The translations under genes and the position numbers were made by a program. Below, piece by piece: positions 16,011 to 24,142 of a DNA stretch of 26,043 bases (position 1 is its first letter; every line of letters begins with the position of its first letter). The notes under the pieces are model-generated. The model searched no databases. It was not told the origin of the DNA and saw only the letters and a list, made by a program, of their open reading frames with translations. The stretch is from an uncultured Moraxella sp. (GTDB taxonomy: Bacteria > Pseudomonadota > Gammaproteobacteria > Pseudomonadales > Moraxellaceae), in contig CAKAQU010000007.1 in assembly GCA_916720335.1 (NCBI GenBank), positions 1 to 26,043 on the forward strand, written 5' to 3'.

Positions 16011-16439
16011 ATGACTCAAACCACTAAAATCAAGGCAGCTGATTTGTCAGCAAATAAACCAATCGATTTTATTATCAAGCTGCTTTGGGGGTGTTGGTTT
16101 TTTTGGATGTTGTATCGTATTTTTGGGTTTCCTTATCTTGCAAGTCGTGAAGGTCAAGAAATAATCTTTGGAATTTTTTGGCAATTTATCATCACGTTGC
16201 CCGCCTTACTTTTTACTCCTGCTGTCATCAAGGCTAAATCGCCATATGCCTTGATTATTACCCATCTGGTTACGCTATTGTATTTTTCATCAGCGTGTGT
16301 ATTTTTTGTGGTGTATTTATATGCGCAAAACAAACTTCTTGGCTGGGCGTCTGGAGTAGAGGCTTTTGTTTTACTTGGGATTAATATTTTGTTGTTTATG
16401 TTATTAAAGCGCTTACCGCCAATGTACAAAACCGCCTAA
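16011..16439 (+). CDS. Small inner-membrane protein, DUF2069-like
   Basis: A 142-residue protein with four predicted membrane helices: about 22-38, 53-70, 80-107 and 115-133. The pattern of a short N-terminal tail, a third helix with LLYFSSACVFFV and a fourth starting AFVLLGINILLF resembles DUF2069 membrane proteins of gammaproteobacteria, whose function is unknown. That assignment is by pattern recognition and is moderate only. AAGG precedes the ATG. The downstream M48 protease gene starts 12 bp after this stop with its own AAGGA, so the two are probably one transcript. No catalytic residues can be pointed to. Confidence 0.75.
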   Translation: MTQTTKIKAADLSANKPIDFIIKLLWGCWFFWMLYRIFGFPYLASREGQEIIFGIFWQFIITLPALLFTPAVIKAKSPYALIITHLVTLLYFSSACVFFVVYLYAQNKLLGWASGVEAFVLLGINILLFMLLKRLPPMYKTA

Positions 16440-16451
16440 AAAGGAAATTTG

Positions 16452-18042
16452 ATGAAAAAACAGATAGTTATAATTTTGATGTCTTTATTTTGTTGGCAAA
16501 GTAGCGGTTTTGCTGACACCATGTATCAAATTGACTCCAAAAAATTACAAGAACAACTAGACCAGCCAAAATCTGCTTTTCCCATCAAAAAATCAATTTA
16601 CCAAAATCAGTTGCCAAATGCGCATCAAACTTTGCAAGATGCACCAATTAATGCCAGTTTGACAATGGGCGGCGCGTTTCAACGATGAATATATCAATCG
16701 TAAAATTGCAGAATGGGCGCTACGCCAAGTGAATAGCAGCATGCCTTTAATTACTGACCCTTGGGTGAATCAAGTGGTTTTTAATATGACCGCAAAAATG
16801 AATGCAAATGTCCGTAGCCAAGGTTTGCTTGCTGTGCCAATTATTAACGATGTAACCATCAATGCTTTTGCAGTACCAGGCGGATTGATTGGCTTAAATA
16901 CTGGAACGATTTTATCGGCAAATCAATTGGATGAGGTGGCAAGTGTATTGGCTCACGAAATCGCTCATTTAGCTCAAAGGCATTATGAACATAGCAAAGA
17001 CAATAAAAAGAAACTCATTGCATTGCAGCTAGGCGGACTGTTAGCAGCAATTGCGGCTAGTAAATCTGCTGGCGGTGATGCAGCACTGGCGGCAATTGCC
17101 GGCTCACAAACAGCAAGCGCTGAAGTGTCAGCATCACACAGTCGTGAACACGAACGAGAAGCCGACCGTATTGGTATGCAGATTTTAACTCAATCAGGTT
17201 ATGACGCATCAGCAATGCCTAGATTTTTTGCGCATTTATACAAACAAATGACTTTGTATCAGTCAAAAGATGCGTATATGCCAAGTTTTATGCAATCACA
17301 CCCTTTTACTGCCGAACGTTTATCAGAAGCCACTTCCCGAGCCAATCAATACCCCAAGACAAACATGGTAAGCCAAGAGGTATTTGCTAAAGAATTTGAT
17401 AAATTGGTTTGGCGAATTAAGTATGTAACCAACCAAGTTGGTTTGGGTGATTTAAAAATAGCCGCCAAGAACAGCACAGGAGCAAAACTGGCATTGGCAG
17501 CTTCTTTGGCAGATAATGGACAAGTTAAGGAAGCACTTTATTTATTTCGGCAAAATCAACCAATTTTTGATGATAACGACCCTTTAGTGTGCATTACCAA
17601 AGCGCATATTTTTACAAAAGACAAGCAGTTTGATAAGGCGGTTGAGACTTTGCAGGCGTGTCAAGCCATCTATCCAGAACGGCGAGATTTAGCCTTGCAT
17701 TTGGCGGATGCCTTGATTGATGTTGGTAAAAATGAACAGGCAATTACCTATGCATTACCACAGGTAAAAGCCAATCACAGCGATGTTCAGGCTTGGACAT
17801 TATTGCAAAACGCCTACCAAAACCATGCCAAAACCCTAACAGGTCAAAAAATCAGTGTCGCCACTGCTTACGCTTTACAGGCAAGAAGTCAGATTCAGCT
17901 TTGGCAAGGTCAATACACACAAGCACTGCAATCTAATGCCCAGGCAAGTGAACTTGCCAAGCAAGCCCAAGACGTTATTTTGCAAAAAACCTTACAAAAA
18001 GATAAAACAGAAATTTTGGATGCTCGCGATTTTAAACCTTAA
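16452..18042 (+). pseudogene. BepA-like periplasmic M48 metalloprotease with TPR domain, frameshifted
   Basis: The gene starts at ATG 16452 (AAGGA upstream) with a signal peptide (MKKQIVIILMSLFCWQSSGFADT split as MKKQIVIILM and SLFCWQSSGFADT). The frame stops at 16686-16688 after ...MGGAFQR. The remainder continues in the next frame. Removing one T from the TTT at 16677-16679 restores GAFNDEYINRK and a continuous protein of ~529 residues, near E. coli BepA (487). Downstream are the zinc motif HEIAH (nt 16954-16968), the EREADRIGM helix with the third ligand, and a SHPFTAERL His matching the BepA regulatory His246. Two or more TPR-like helical pairs run to the C-terminus. Intact family members degrade or chaperone outer-membrane proteins such as LptD. 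As sequenced, only a 78-residue exported stub would be made, unless the site is a sequencing error or a +1 slip occurs (UUU to UUC is possible for tRNA-Phe). Confidence 0.85.
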
Positions 18043-18071
18043 TTATAATGATTTAAAGCTGGTTTGGTTGC

Positions 18072-19114
18072 TTAAACATTATTTAATAATGCTCTAGCAG
18101 TGTCTAAAAATTCATCAATTTGATTTTTGGTGGTGTCAAAACTTGTCATTAGCCGTACTTCGTTGGTATGGACATTCCAATCATAAAAATGATATTTTTC
18201 TTGTAAAGCAGATTTGATGCTTTTTGGTAGTATGACAAATACAGCATTAGATTGTACTGGTTGAGTGATGATAGTATTTGCAAGAGTACGCAAGCCTTGC
18301 GCAAAATAGTTTGCCATCTGGTTGCTATGGGCTGCTAGTTTTAGCCACAAACCTGATGATAGCCATGTGATAAATTGAGCAGAAATAAAACGCATTTTTG
18401 AGCCAAGCTGCATGGTCATTTTGCGTAAGTATTTCATATCACTATCAAATTTTTGATTGAGCACAATGATGCATTCACCAATCATCAAACCGTTTTTTGT
18501 ACCGCCCAAGGACAGTATATCCACGCCTGTATCAGCAATGTCTTTTAGTGAACAATCAAGGTAAGCACAAGCATTGGCAAGTCTTGCTCCATCAATATAT
18601 ACCGCAAGTTTATATTGTTTGGCAAGGGCAACAATTGCACGAATTTCATCCAAGCCATAACACGTTCCAAGTTCACTAACCAAACTTAGATAAATTACTG
18701 CAGGTTGGGCGGCATGCTCATTAACAAGTCTGTAAAGCTCTTTTTGAATCAAGTCTGGGGTTAATTTACCATCACTGGTAGCAATCGCTAAAATTTTAAA
18801 ATTGCCAATATATTCAGGCGCGTTAATTTCATCGTTGTGAATGTGGGCGGTTTGAGTGCAAATTAGGCACCAAAACGAGGCGATAAGGCTATTAAGGCGG
18901 TAATATTGGCTCCTGTGCCATTAAAAACAGGATAGCAGCTGGCATTTTGACCAAACCGTTCTTTAATAAGTTCACCTAATTTTTGGGTGTAAATATCATC
19001 GCCATAGGCTTTTTGATGACCGCCATTAGCGTTTGTGATGGCTTGTAAAATATCGGGGTGAATTCCTGAGTAGTTGTCTGATGTAAAAGCAAATTGTTCT
19101 AAATTGTGAACCAT
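18072..19114 (-). pseudogene. ltaE: Low-specificity L-threonine aldolase, frameshifted
   Basis: A PLP-dependent fold-type I enzyme that cleaves threonine/allo-threonine to glycine and acetaldehyde, of the ~346-residue pseudomonad type. The start is ATG 19114 with GAGGG just upstream; the TTG at 19129 lacks a site. The first segment reads FTSDNYSGIHPDILQ through SPRFGA, then hits TAA (plus 18863-18865). The following frame continues ICTQTAHIHNDEINAPEY, a block conserved in homologues after GAV-. One missing base, most simply a G making GTA (Val), explains the break; the restored protein would be 347 residues. Downstream motifs are intact: YIDGARLANA, and the PLP lysine in SLGGTKNGL. It converges on the M48 gene with only 29 bp between stops. 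A -1 slip is unlikely because there is no slippery heptamer. Either a recent null allele or a base-call error. Confidence 0.88.
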
Positions 19115-19182
19115 GAATCCCTCAAACAAATCAGCAGTAAAACAAATTAATTAAAATAAATTAATCATCTTAAAGAAATAAA

Positions 19183-19206
19183 AAAAGACTTGCTTGCAAG
19201 TCTTTT
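19183..19206 (-). terminator. Intrinsic terminator of the engB-rsmI-yqeY transcript
   Basis: Arms 19183-19192 and 19197-19206 (AAAAGACTTG / CAAGTCTTTT) form a 10-bp stem with a 4-nt loop. On the minus strand it is followed by a U-run. It begins 3 bp after the yqeY stop. Confidence 0.9.
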
Positions 19207-19209
19207 GTA

Positions 19210-19659
19210 TTAGGCAGTCAGTACTTTTTTGACCACACTGGATACTACGGCAGGGTCAGCCAGCCCCAAGGTTTGTTCTTTGACGACACTCATGACTTGA
19301 CCCATATCTTTCATACCAGACGCACCCAGTTTTGCAACGGTTTCTGTTACAATGATTAAAATATCATCATCTGACAATGGGGTGGGTAAAAAGCTACTGA
19401 TGACATTAATCTCAAACTGCTCTTTTTGAGCAAGGTCATCACGCCCATTTTTTTGATAAATGGCCAAAGATTCGTTGCGTTGTTTTACCTGTTTTTGTAG
19501 AATTTGTAAAATATCAGCATTTTTTAAATCTTTGCCGCCGTCAATCTGCACCTGTTTAATCGCAGCCTGTAGATTGCGCAATACCTTAACTTGGTCCATT
19601 TGACGGGCTTTCATAGCGGTTTTGACGGCTTCTGTGATGGTGTTTTGTAATTCACTCAT
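19210..19659 (-). CDS. yqeY: GatB/YqeY domain protein
   Basis: A 149-residue protein of the YqeY family, which shares the tRNA-binding-tail domain of GatB. Its role outside amidotransferases is not firmly known. Family features: the helical start LQNTITEAVKTAMKARQ, the VLRNLQAAIKQVQID block, FEINVISSFLPTPLSD, and the C-terminal MGQVMSVVKE...LADPAVVSSVVKKVL. The start at ATG 19659 has GGAGA six bases upstream; the in-frame TTG at 19671 does not. Last gene of engB-rsmI-yqeY, 36 bp after rsmI. In many gammaproteobacteria yqeY accompanies rpsU and dnaG, but here rpsU is ~4.5 kb away and unlinked. Confidence 0.92.
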   Translation of the reverse strand: MSELQNTITEAVKTAMKARQMDQVKVLRNLQAAIKQVQIDGGKDLKNADILQILQKQVKQRNESLAIYQKNGRDDLAQKEQFEINVISSFLPTPLSDDDILIIVTETVAKLGASGMKDMGQVMSVVKEQTLGLADPAVVSSVVKKVLTA

Positions 19660-19695
19660 AATATTCTCCAATCAATGGAATAAGAATACAAAATT

Positions 19696-20538
19696 TTACC
19701 GCTTTTTATCATGCAATTCAAGGTAGCGCTGATAAACATCGCTTTTTTTAAGTTTTAAGACGTCTGAGATAATCGCAGCTGCTTTTTTGGGTGGCAAATC
19801 TTTGGCAATGCGTAAAAGCCAATCATCATAATCACACACAATCGTTTTTTTGGTATTGCCAGCAACAACCAAAACAATCTCTCCTTTTTGTTGATAAAGG
19901 TCATTTTTGACAAATTTATACAATTGATTAAGTGGCAATTTTTTAACAGTTTCAAAAGTTTTGGTAAGCTCTCGGCATAAGGTTGCTACACGATTTTCCC
20001 CAAAAATCATCACCATATCTGCCAAAGAGTCCACAATGCGATGGGGGGCTTCATAAAAAATCAACGTCTCACTACGCTCTTTGTAATTTTGCAAAAAGTC
20101 TTGTCTGGCAGTTTGTTTGGCGGGTAAAAATCCTAAAAAACTAAATTTATCTGATGGCAGTCCTGCAACTTGCAGTGCGCCAATTACGGCACATGCACCC
20201 ACCACAGGTACGCATAAAATACCGTTTTCCAAAGCAGCAGTAACTAGCCGAAATCCAGGGTCTGACACTAAGGGCGTGCCAGCATCTGAAATCAGAGCAA
20301 CGGATTGACCGCCAAGCAGTTTATCAATCAGTTTTTGGGTCTGACTGTCAGCATTGTGTTCATGATAGGCAAGTGTTAAGGTGTCAATATTAAAAAAATT
20401 TAATAACTTAGCACTGGTACGTGTGTCTTCGCAGGCAATGATGTCCACCATTTTGAGTGTGTCGATAGCGCGATGGGTCATATCAGATAAATTGCCAATT
20501 GGTGTAGCGACAATATATAAAGTACCCAAATTATTCAT
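19696..20538 (-). CDS. rsmI: 16S rRNA (cytidine1402-2'-O)-methyltransferase RsmI
   Basis: SAM-dependent methyltransferase of the tetrapyrrole-methylase fold that 2'-O-methylates C1402 in the decoding centre of 16S rRNA, fine-tuning initiation. It is 280 residues. Motifs: GTLYIVATPIGNLSDMTHRA near the start (as GTLYIVATPIGNL), ACEDTRTSAKLL, YHEHNA, SDAGTPLVSDPG (cofactor loop) and FYEAPHRI. The C-terminal helical domain is complete. Start choice: ATG 20538, with AAGGTG upstream; the in-frame ATG 20556 has no site. It overlaps the engB stop by 8 bp, indicating coupling. Confidence 0.96.
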   Translation of the reverse strand: MNNLGTLYIVATPIGNLSDMTHRAIDTLKMVDIIACEDTRTSAKLLNFFNIDTLTLAYHEHNADSQTQKLIDKLLGGQSVALISDAGTPLVSDPGFRLVTAALENGILCVPVVGACAVIGALQVAGLPSDKFSFLGFLPAKQTARQDFLQNYKERSETLIFYEAPHRIVDSLADMVMIFGENRVATLCRELTKTFETVKKLPLNQLYKFVKNDLYQQKGEIVLVVAGNTKKTIVCDYDDWLLRIAKDLPPKKAAAIISDVLKLKKSDVYQRYLELHDKKR

Positions 20539-21199
20539 GGTCAGCACCTTTGCCATTTGTGAATGTCAAGGCGAGATTTTTCTGGTCTAAATGCAACCAA
20601 TCTCCCAAAACATTGGCAAGAGTGCCAATACCATCTTTTTTTAGGGCGCTAAATAATTGAATGGAAAATGGCAAATCCAGTGTTTCAAGCTGCTTTTTAG
20701 TTTGCAATAGAGCAGTTTTGGCGGCTCCATGCTTTAGTTTGTCTGCTTTGGTTAAAAGCACATGGACAGGCAATTCACCATCTTTTGCCCAATGCAACAT
20801 TGCTTCATCAAAATATTTTAAAGGGTGGCGAATGTCTGTCAAAAGCACAAGCCCACATAGGCTTTTACGTTTGACTAGATAAGTTTCCAACTCTTTTTGC
20901 CATTTCTCTTTCATGCTTTCAGGTACAGCTGCATAACCATAGCCGGGTAAATCCACAATACGAGCGTCAGCATGACCACCTACATTAAAAAAATTAATCA
21001 TCTGTGTACGCCCAGGGGTTTTTGATGAACGTGCCAGCTGTTTTTGATTGGTTAGTGTGTTAATCGCGGATGATTTACCCGCATTAGAACGCCCAGCAAA
21101 TGCCACTTCAAAACCTGTATCTGATGGACATAATTTAAAAGTTGGGGCAGATACAGCAAATGTGGTTTGATAAAGCTGTTTTTGATAAAATTCGGTCAT
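20531..21199 (-). CDS. engB: Ribosome biogenesis GTP-binding protein EngB/YsxC/YihA
   Basis: A TRAFAC GTPase needed for late 50S subunit assembly, 222 residues. The G1 loop is GRSNAGKS (residues 36-43), the switch region TPGRTQMINFF, G3 DLPGYG, G4 TKAD, and G5 SALKKDG. The insertion PESMKEKWQKELETYLVKR after G3 is typical. It is divergent from the cytochrome c5/c4 genes across 265 bp. The engB/c5/c4 neighbourhood is familiar from Pseudomonas. The C-terminal tail past the GTPase domain is short and ends GKGADHE, overlapping the rsmI start. Confidence 0.96.
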   Translation of the reverse strand: MTEFYQKQLYQTTFAVSAPTFKLCPSDTGFEVAFAGRSNAGKSSAINTLTNQKQLARSSKTPGRTQMINFFNVGGHADARIVDLPGYGYAAVPESMKEKWQKELETYLVKRKSLCGLVLLTDIRHPLKYFDEAMLHWAKDGELPVHVLLTKADKLKHGAAKTALLQTKKQLETLDLPFSIQLFSALKKDGIGTLANVLGDWLHLDQKNLALTFTNGKGADHE

Positions 21200-21406
21200 A
21201 ATAAAATTCTTACAATGGTCAATCGTGTATTTGATTAATTCTATGCCTGATTAATTCTGTGTTTAAGTTTATCATGTTTCAATACATAGAACTACATTTA
21301 AAGCATGGCTTAATAATTGTTCTAGTCTAAAACTGCACTTTAAACTAATCTTGTCTATTTTGTTGATAAAGATGCGATGGTATTTTTATATCTTGACAAA
21401 AATACT

Positions 21407-21434
21407 TTGCAATTTGTAAAAATAACTGCATAAT
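21407..21434 (+). promoter_or_regulatory. Possible promoter of the cytochrome c5 gene
   Basis: TTGCAA (21407-21412), 16-bp spacer, CATAAT (21429-21434), about 30 bp before the start codon. Each box has one or two mismatches to consensus. An alternative TTGACA at 21393 has no good partner. Confidence 0.4.
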
Positions 21435-21464
21435 GAGCCAAAGATTTATTTTGGAATGCTTGTG

Positions 21465-21749
21465 ATGAAAAAATTACTTTTTATCGCTTTGATTTTACTA
21501 GCTAATTCGTCATTTGCTGATACTGCTAGCACTTATCAAAAAACATGTGCAACTTGTCATGAAGGTGGTGTTTTAAACGCCCCAAAAAAGGGCGATAAAA
21601 CCACTTGGCAACATCTAATGTCTCAAAAAGGTATGGATGGTTTGGTAAAATCCACCAAACAGGGCATGCCTCAAATGCCAGCTAAAGGTTTGTGTGCAAC
21701 ATGCAGTGATGATGATTTTCGTCAATTAATTGAATACATGACACAATAG
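21465..21749 (+). CDS. Periplasmic monohaem cytochrome c, c5-like
   Basis: A 94-residue exported protein. A signal peptide MKKLLFIALILLANSSFA precedes the mature part. The haem-binding CATCH comes at its start, a GMPQMPAKG loop supplies the axial Met, and a CATCSDDD pair near the C-terminus forms the extra disulfide typical of cytochrome c5. Role: soluble or membrane-associated periplasmic electron carrier between the bc1 complex and terminal oxidases or reductases. Start choice: ATG 21465 is preferred over ATG 21456 because GGA at 21453-21455 is correctly spaced only for the former. The next gene is cytochrome c4, but an extended -10 between them suggests that c4 also has its own promoter. 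Confidence 0.93.
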   Translation: MKKLLFIALILLANSSFADTASTYQKTCATCHEGGVLNAPKKGDKTTWQHLMSQKGMDGLVKSTKQGMPQMPAKGLCATCSDDDFRQLIEYMTQ

Positions 21750-21841
21750 CTAAAATCTTGGAATAAAATTGCACAAATCTAACAAAATGCAAAAAAATAT
21801 TGCTAAAACCACAATTTTTGTAGGAAAATTTTATGAACTCT

Positions 21842-21850
21842 TGTTATAAT
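21842..21850 (+). promoter_or_regulatory. Extended -10 promoter of the cytochrome c4 gene
   Basis: TGTTATAAT: perfect TATAAT with TG-N extension, no evident -35. The predicted start near 21857 gives a leader of about 77 nt. Confidence 0.65.
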
Positions 21851-21885
21851 AGTGCCGAAATATTTTAGTGAATTTATCCAACAAA

Positions 21886-21910
21886 ACCCAAGACATGGGG
21901 TAAGGCCCCA
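21886..21910 (+). promoter_or_regulatory. GC-rich leader hairpin(s) upstream of cytochrome c4
   Basis: TGGGG (21896-21900) and CCCCA (21906-21910) form a 5-bp hairpin with a TAAGG loop. The same TGGGG can instead pair with ACCCA at 21886-21890, so the two helices exclude each other. It lies between the predicted transcript start and the AGGAA ribosome binding site at 21920. Function unknown. Confidence 0.35.
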
Positions 21911-21933
21911 GTAGTTAGTAGGAAATTGTTATT

Positions 21934-22620
21934 ATGAACCCTGCAAAAAACACTTTAACCAAAGTTATCCTTGCGATAGGATTTGGTATTGCCAGTCTAA
22001 CGGCTACCGCAGCTGTAACCGTTCCTAGCTACGATATTGAAGCAGGTAAAGCGATTGTAGATGCCAACTGTGCAGCTTGTCATGGCGCTAATGGTGTTTC
22101 GGTAGCTCCAGCCCAGCCCAATCTTGGTGGTCAAGGTGCAAAGTATCTTTATAAACAATTGGTTGATTTTAAGATGGGCAACCGCCGCAATGGCATTATG
22201 GAAGCTCAATTAAAAGGACTTACTCAACAAGATTTAGCAAACGTTGCTGGCTATTATGCAAGTCAAGAACCGTGGAAACCTGGTTATGGTAATAAAGCAA
22301 CTTTTGCTGCTGCTCAAAAGTTGTATTTAGGTGGTGATAAAACTCGTGGCGTGATTCCTTGCGCAGGCTGTCATGACCCTAAAGGTGCTGGTAATGAATG
22401 GGCGGCTTTCCCTCGTTTAGGTGGTCAGCATGCCAGCTATCTTGCTACACAGCTTAAAATGTTCCGTGCTGCAGGTCGTGAAGATGAAGTTGGTGATACA
22501 GAAAAACGCACTAATGACTCTGCTAAAAAGGGCGAAAAAGGGATGATGCAGATGGTTGCCGCTAAACTTTCTGATAAAGATATTAAGATTTTGTCTGAAT
22601 TTTTGACAGCTGTACACTAA
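21934..22620 (+). CDS. Dihaem cytochrome c4
   Basis: A 228-residue periplasmic electron carrier. The signal peptide runs to about ATAAVT (residues 1-28). It has two tandem cytochrome c domains with haem motifs CAACH (residues ~46-50) and CAGCH (~148-152). The first domain has PNLGGQGAKYLYKQL and the second FPRLGGQHASYLATQL, the matching c4 repeat. Axial methionines are offered by the NGIMEAQ segment in domain 1 and GMMQMVAAKL in domain 2. c4 donates electrons to terminal oxidases such as cbb3 and is often Anr-regulated in relatives; no FNR box was found here. AGGAA precedes the ATG. Followed by an intrinsic terminator. Confidence 0.96.
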   Translation: MNPAKNTLTKVILAIGFGIASLTATAAVTVPSYDIEAGKAIVDANCAACHGANGVSVAPAQPNLGGQGAKYLYKQLVDFKMGNRRNGIMEAQLKGLTQQDLANVAGYYASQEPWKPGYGNKATFAAAQKLYLGGDKTRGVIPCAGCHDPKGAGNEWAAFPRLGGQHASYLATQLKMFRAAGREDEVGDTEKRTNDSAKKGEKGMMQMVAAKLSDKDIKILSEFLTAVH

Positions 22621-22662
22621 GCTGTTCTTATTCAGTTTCGTTTTCCTTTTGGTTGAATAATT

Positions 22663-22684
22663 CCCCCTTTATTGGGGGTTTTTT
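22663..22684 (+). terminator. Intrinsic terminator after cytochrome c4
   Basis: CCCCC (22663-22667) and GGGGG (22674-22678) form a short pure G-C stem with a 6-nt loop, followed directly by six T. It lies 43 bp after the c4 stop. Confidence 0.75.
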
Positions 22685-22700
22685 GGTTATTGTCGCTTTA

Positions 22701-22709
22701 TGCTACAAT
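22701..22709 (+). promoter_or_regulatory. Extended -10 promoter of the NSS-like / rnfH pair
   Basis: TGCTACAAT, the same sequence as ahead of hisA, 30 bp before the start codon and 16 bp after the c4 terminator. No clear -35. Confidence 0.55.
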
Positions 22710-22739
22710 AGTAGGTAAATTTTCTAAAGAGCAAAATTA

Positions 22740-23825
22740 ATGTTATCTCGTTATACTGTATTTTTGGTGGCGTGTGCGTTGCCATTTTTATTTACTAGTT
22801 TACTTGCTCCACAAACTGCTAACCAATTGGATTTTTGGCTGATGTGGCTTTTGGCAATGGCTGTAGTTGGATTGCCAATTTTATTTGCTGAATTTGCCTT
22901 ATCTGCTCGCAGTGGCTTATCTGTGTGGCAGGGCATGCAAAAATTAACACGTGATGCCGACGCAAAAATAATTTGGCGAGTGTTTGCAGGGCTTTCTGTA
23001 TTGGTTGGGCTGCTTGCCGCGGTGAGTACTACCACTCGCATAGCGATAGGGGTTGATGCGTATTTACCTCAAATCAATCTTGGCGTACCAACAGCTGCTT
23101 TAAGCGCTGGATTGATGGTGATTGCTTTGATTTTAAGTTTGTTAAAATCGCGTTTATTACCTGTGGGCTTGGTGTTTATTCTGCTAGGAGCGCTAATTTC
23201 TTTGTTTGATAGCGGGGCTAGTAGCACGATTGCCACTCCTGTTATGACTCATGTTAGCTTAAAAGAGTGGGGTCAAGCAGTGACTTTGGCATTATTGTCT
23301 GTAGGCATTGGCACTGGATTGTATTGGTTTAGTGGGTTGTCTGCCAGTGTGGCAGTTTATGAGCATAAAAAATCATTGTCTGGTTTTATTTTACCCATTT
23401 GGCTGACCCAAATAATTTTTGGTGGCTTAGCATTATTGACCAGTGCAGCGTTTATTACGCCATTATCTTTTGCTGTTTCAAGTCTTGGTATGCTTCTTTT
23501 TGCGGGATTTTTACTCCATTACGTCGCCAGTCAGCTGATTGCCCGTTTTGGGTTAATGATGGGGGCGGGTTTAACGGTTGTTTTATCACTAATTTTAAGT
23601 TTGATTCCCATAAAAGCAGTTGTCATTATATTAACAATTATCAGCTTGTCAGCTGTTACGGTCTTGTCAATATTTTCAGGTTTTATTATGAAAATCAGCC
23701 ATTTAAGAAAAACGCTGAATTTTAAAACTGAAGGTCGTTACAATATTTGGCGAGTTTGTGTACGAATTTTAGTGCCTTTAGCTCTTGCGGCAGCGCTGGT
23801 TGGCTTGGTGTTATCATGGTTTTAA
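22740..23825 (+). CDS. Short, divergent NSS-like (neurotransmitter:sodium symporter fold) membrane protein
   Basis: A 361-residue protein with about ten or eleven membrane helices. Two blocks resemble SNF/NSS transporters: WLLAMAVVGLPILFAEFAL (residues ~36-54), like the family's TM2 'GIPLLLAEFALG' region, and EWGQAVTLALLSVGIGTGLYW (~176-196), like the TM6 'AlgQAFFSLSlGmG' region. The usual TM1 signature (G-S-A-V-G-L-G-N-I-W-R-F-P-Y), which builds the Na+ and substrate sites in LeuT, is absent. The N-terminus reads RYTVFLVACALPFLFTSLL, and the length is well short of the normal 440-500. It may therefore be a non-canonical or non-transporting homologue. Its last 10 bp contain the rnfH start, so the two are translationally linked. 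Substrate unknown; the family call is by eye and moderate. Confidence 0.65.
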   Translation: MLSRYTVFLVACALPFLFTSLLAPQTANQLDFWLMWLLAMAVVGLPILFAEFALSARSGLSVWQGMQKLTRDADAKIIWRVFAGLSVLVGLLAAVSTTTRIAIGVDAYLPQINLGVPTAALSAGLMVIALILSLLKSRLLPVGLVFILLGALISLFDSGASSTIATPVMTHVSLKEWGQAVTLALLSVGIGTGLYWFSGLSASVAVYEHKKSLSGFILPIWLTQIIFGGLALLTSAAFITPLSFAVSSLGMLLFAGFLLHYVASQLIARFGLMMGAGLTVVLSLILSLIPIKAVVIILTIISLSAVTVLSIFSGFIMKISHLRKTLNFKTEGRYNIWRVCVRILVPLALAAALVGLVLSWF

Positions 23826-24142
23826 ATATTAGTGTCAGTTACGCCAGTCAAACCCGCCAATTTTATAAAACATTACAAGTTGGCAGTGGCACAACGCTGT
23901 ATCAAGCCATTCAGCTTAGTGGCGTGTTACAAGAAGCCAGTTTGCAAAATTTTGAAAATTGGTGCCAGCAAAATTACAATCATGATACCAATCATAAAGC
24001 ATGGTATGTAGGTATTTATAGTCAAAAAAAGCGTTTGGATACAGTGTTGGTGGATGGTGATAGAGTGGAAATTTACCGTCCCTTGACGATTGAACCAATG
24101 GCGCGGCGTAAAGTGAAATCTAAAAATAATAAAAGCACCTAA
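23816..24142 (+). CDS. rnfH: RnfH family (UPF0125) ubiquitin-like protein
   Basis: A 108-residue beta-grasp protein. Family motifs: VSYASQTRQF at the N-terminus, VGSGTTLYQAIQLSGVL, WYVGIYSQKKRLDTVLVDGDRVEIYRPL (as VGIYSQ then DGDRVEIYRPL), and the basic tail PMARRKVKSK. Biochemical function is unknown despite the Rnf name. Start choice: ATG 23816 gives the family length; upstream codons in the same frame lie wholly inside the preceding gene. It overlaps that gene's stop by 10 bp. The frequent neighbours ratA and smpB are absent, and no rnf operon is present in the window. Confidence 0.9.
   Translation: MVLNISVSYASQTRQFYKTLQVGSGTTLYQAIQLSGVLQEASLQNFENWCQQNYNHDTNHKAWYVGIYSQKKRLDTVLVDGDRVEIYRPLTIEPMARRKVKSKNNKST

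Noticed and set aside
18077..18091. Palindrome CATTATT-T-AATAATG
   Set aside because: It lies within the last codons of the threonine aldolase and has a 1-nt loop and no T-tract, so it is not a terminator.
21232..21258. Exact 11-bp direct repeat TGATTAATTCT with 16-bp period upstream of engB
   Set aside because: Short and AT-rich, and the spacing is not an integral helical turn; likely chance.
21362..21377. FNR-like half site TTGATAAAGATGCG ahead of cytochrome c5
   Set aside because: Only 7 of 10 consensus positions; the right half is poor.
23747..23815. Longer RnfH beginning at 23747
   Set aside because: These codons lie inside the transporter gene in another frame and lack family similarity; RnfH homology starts at ATG 23816.
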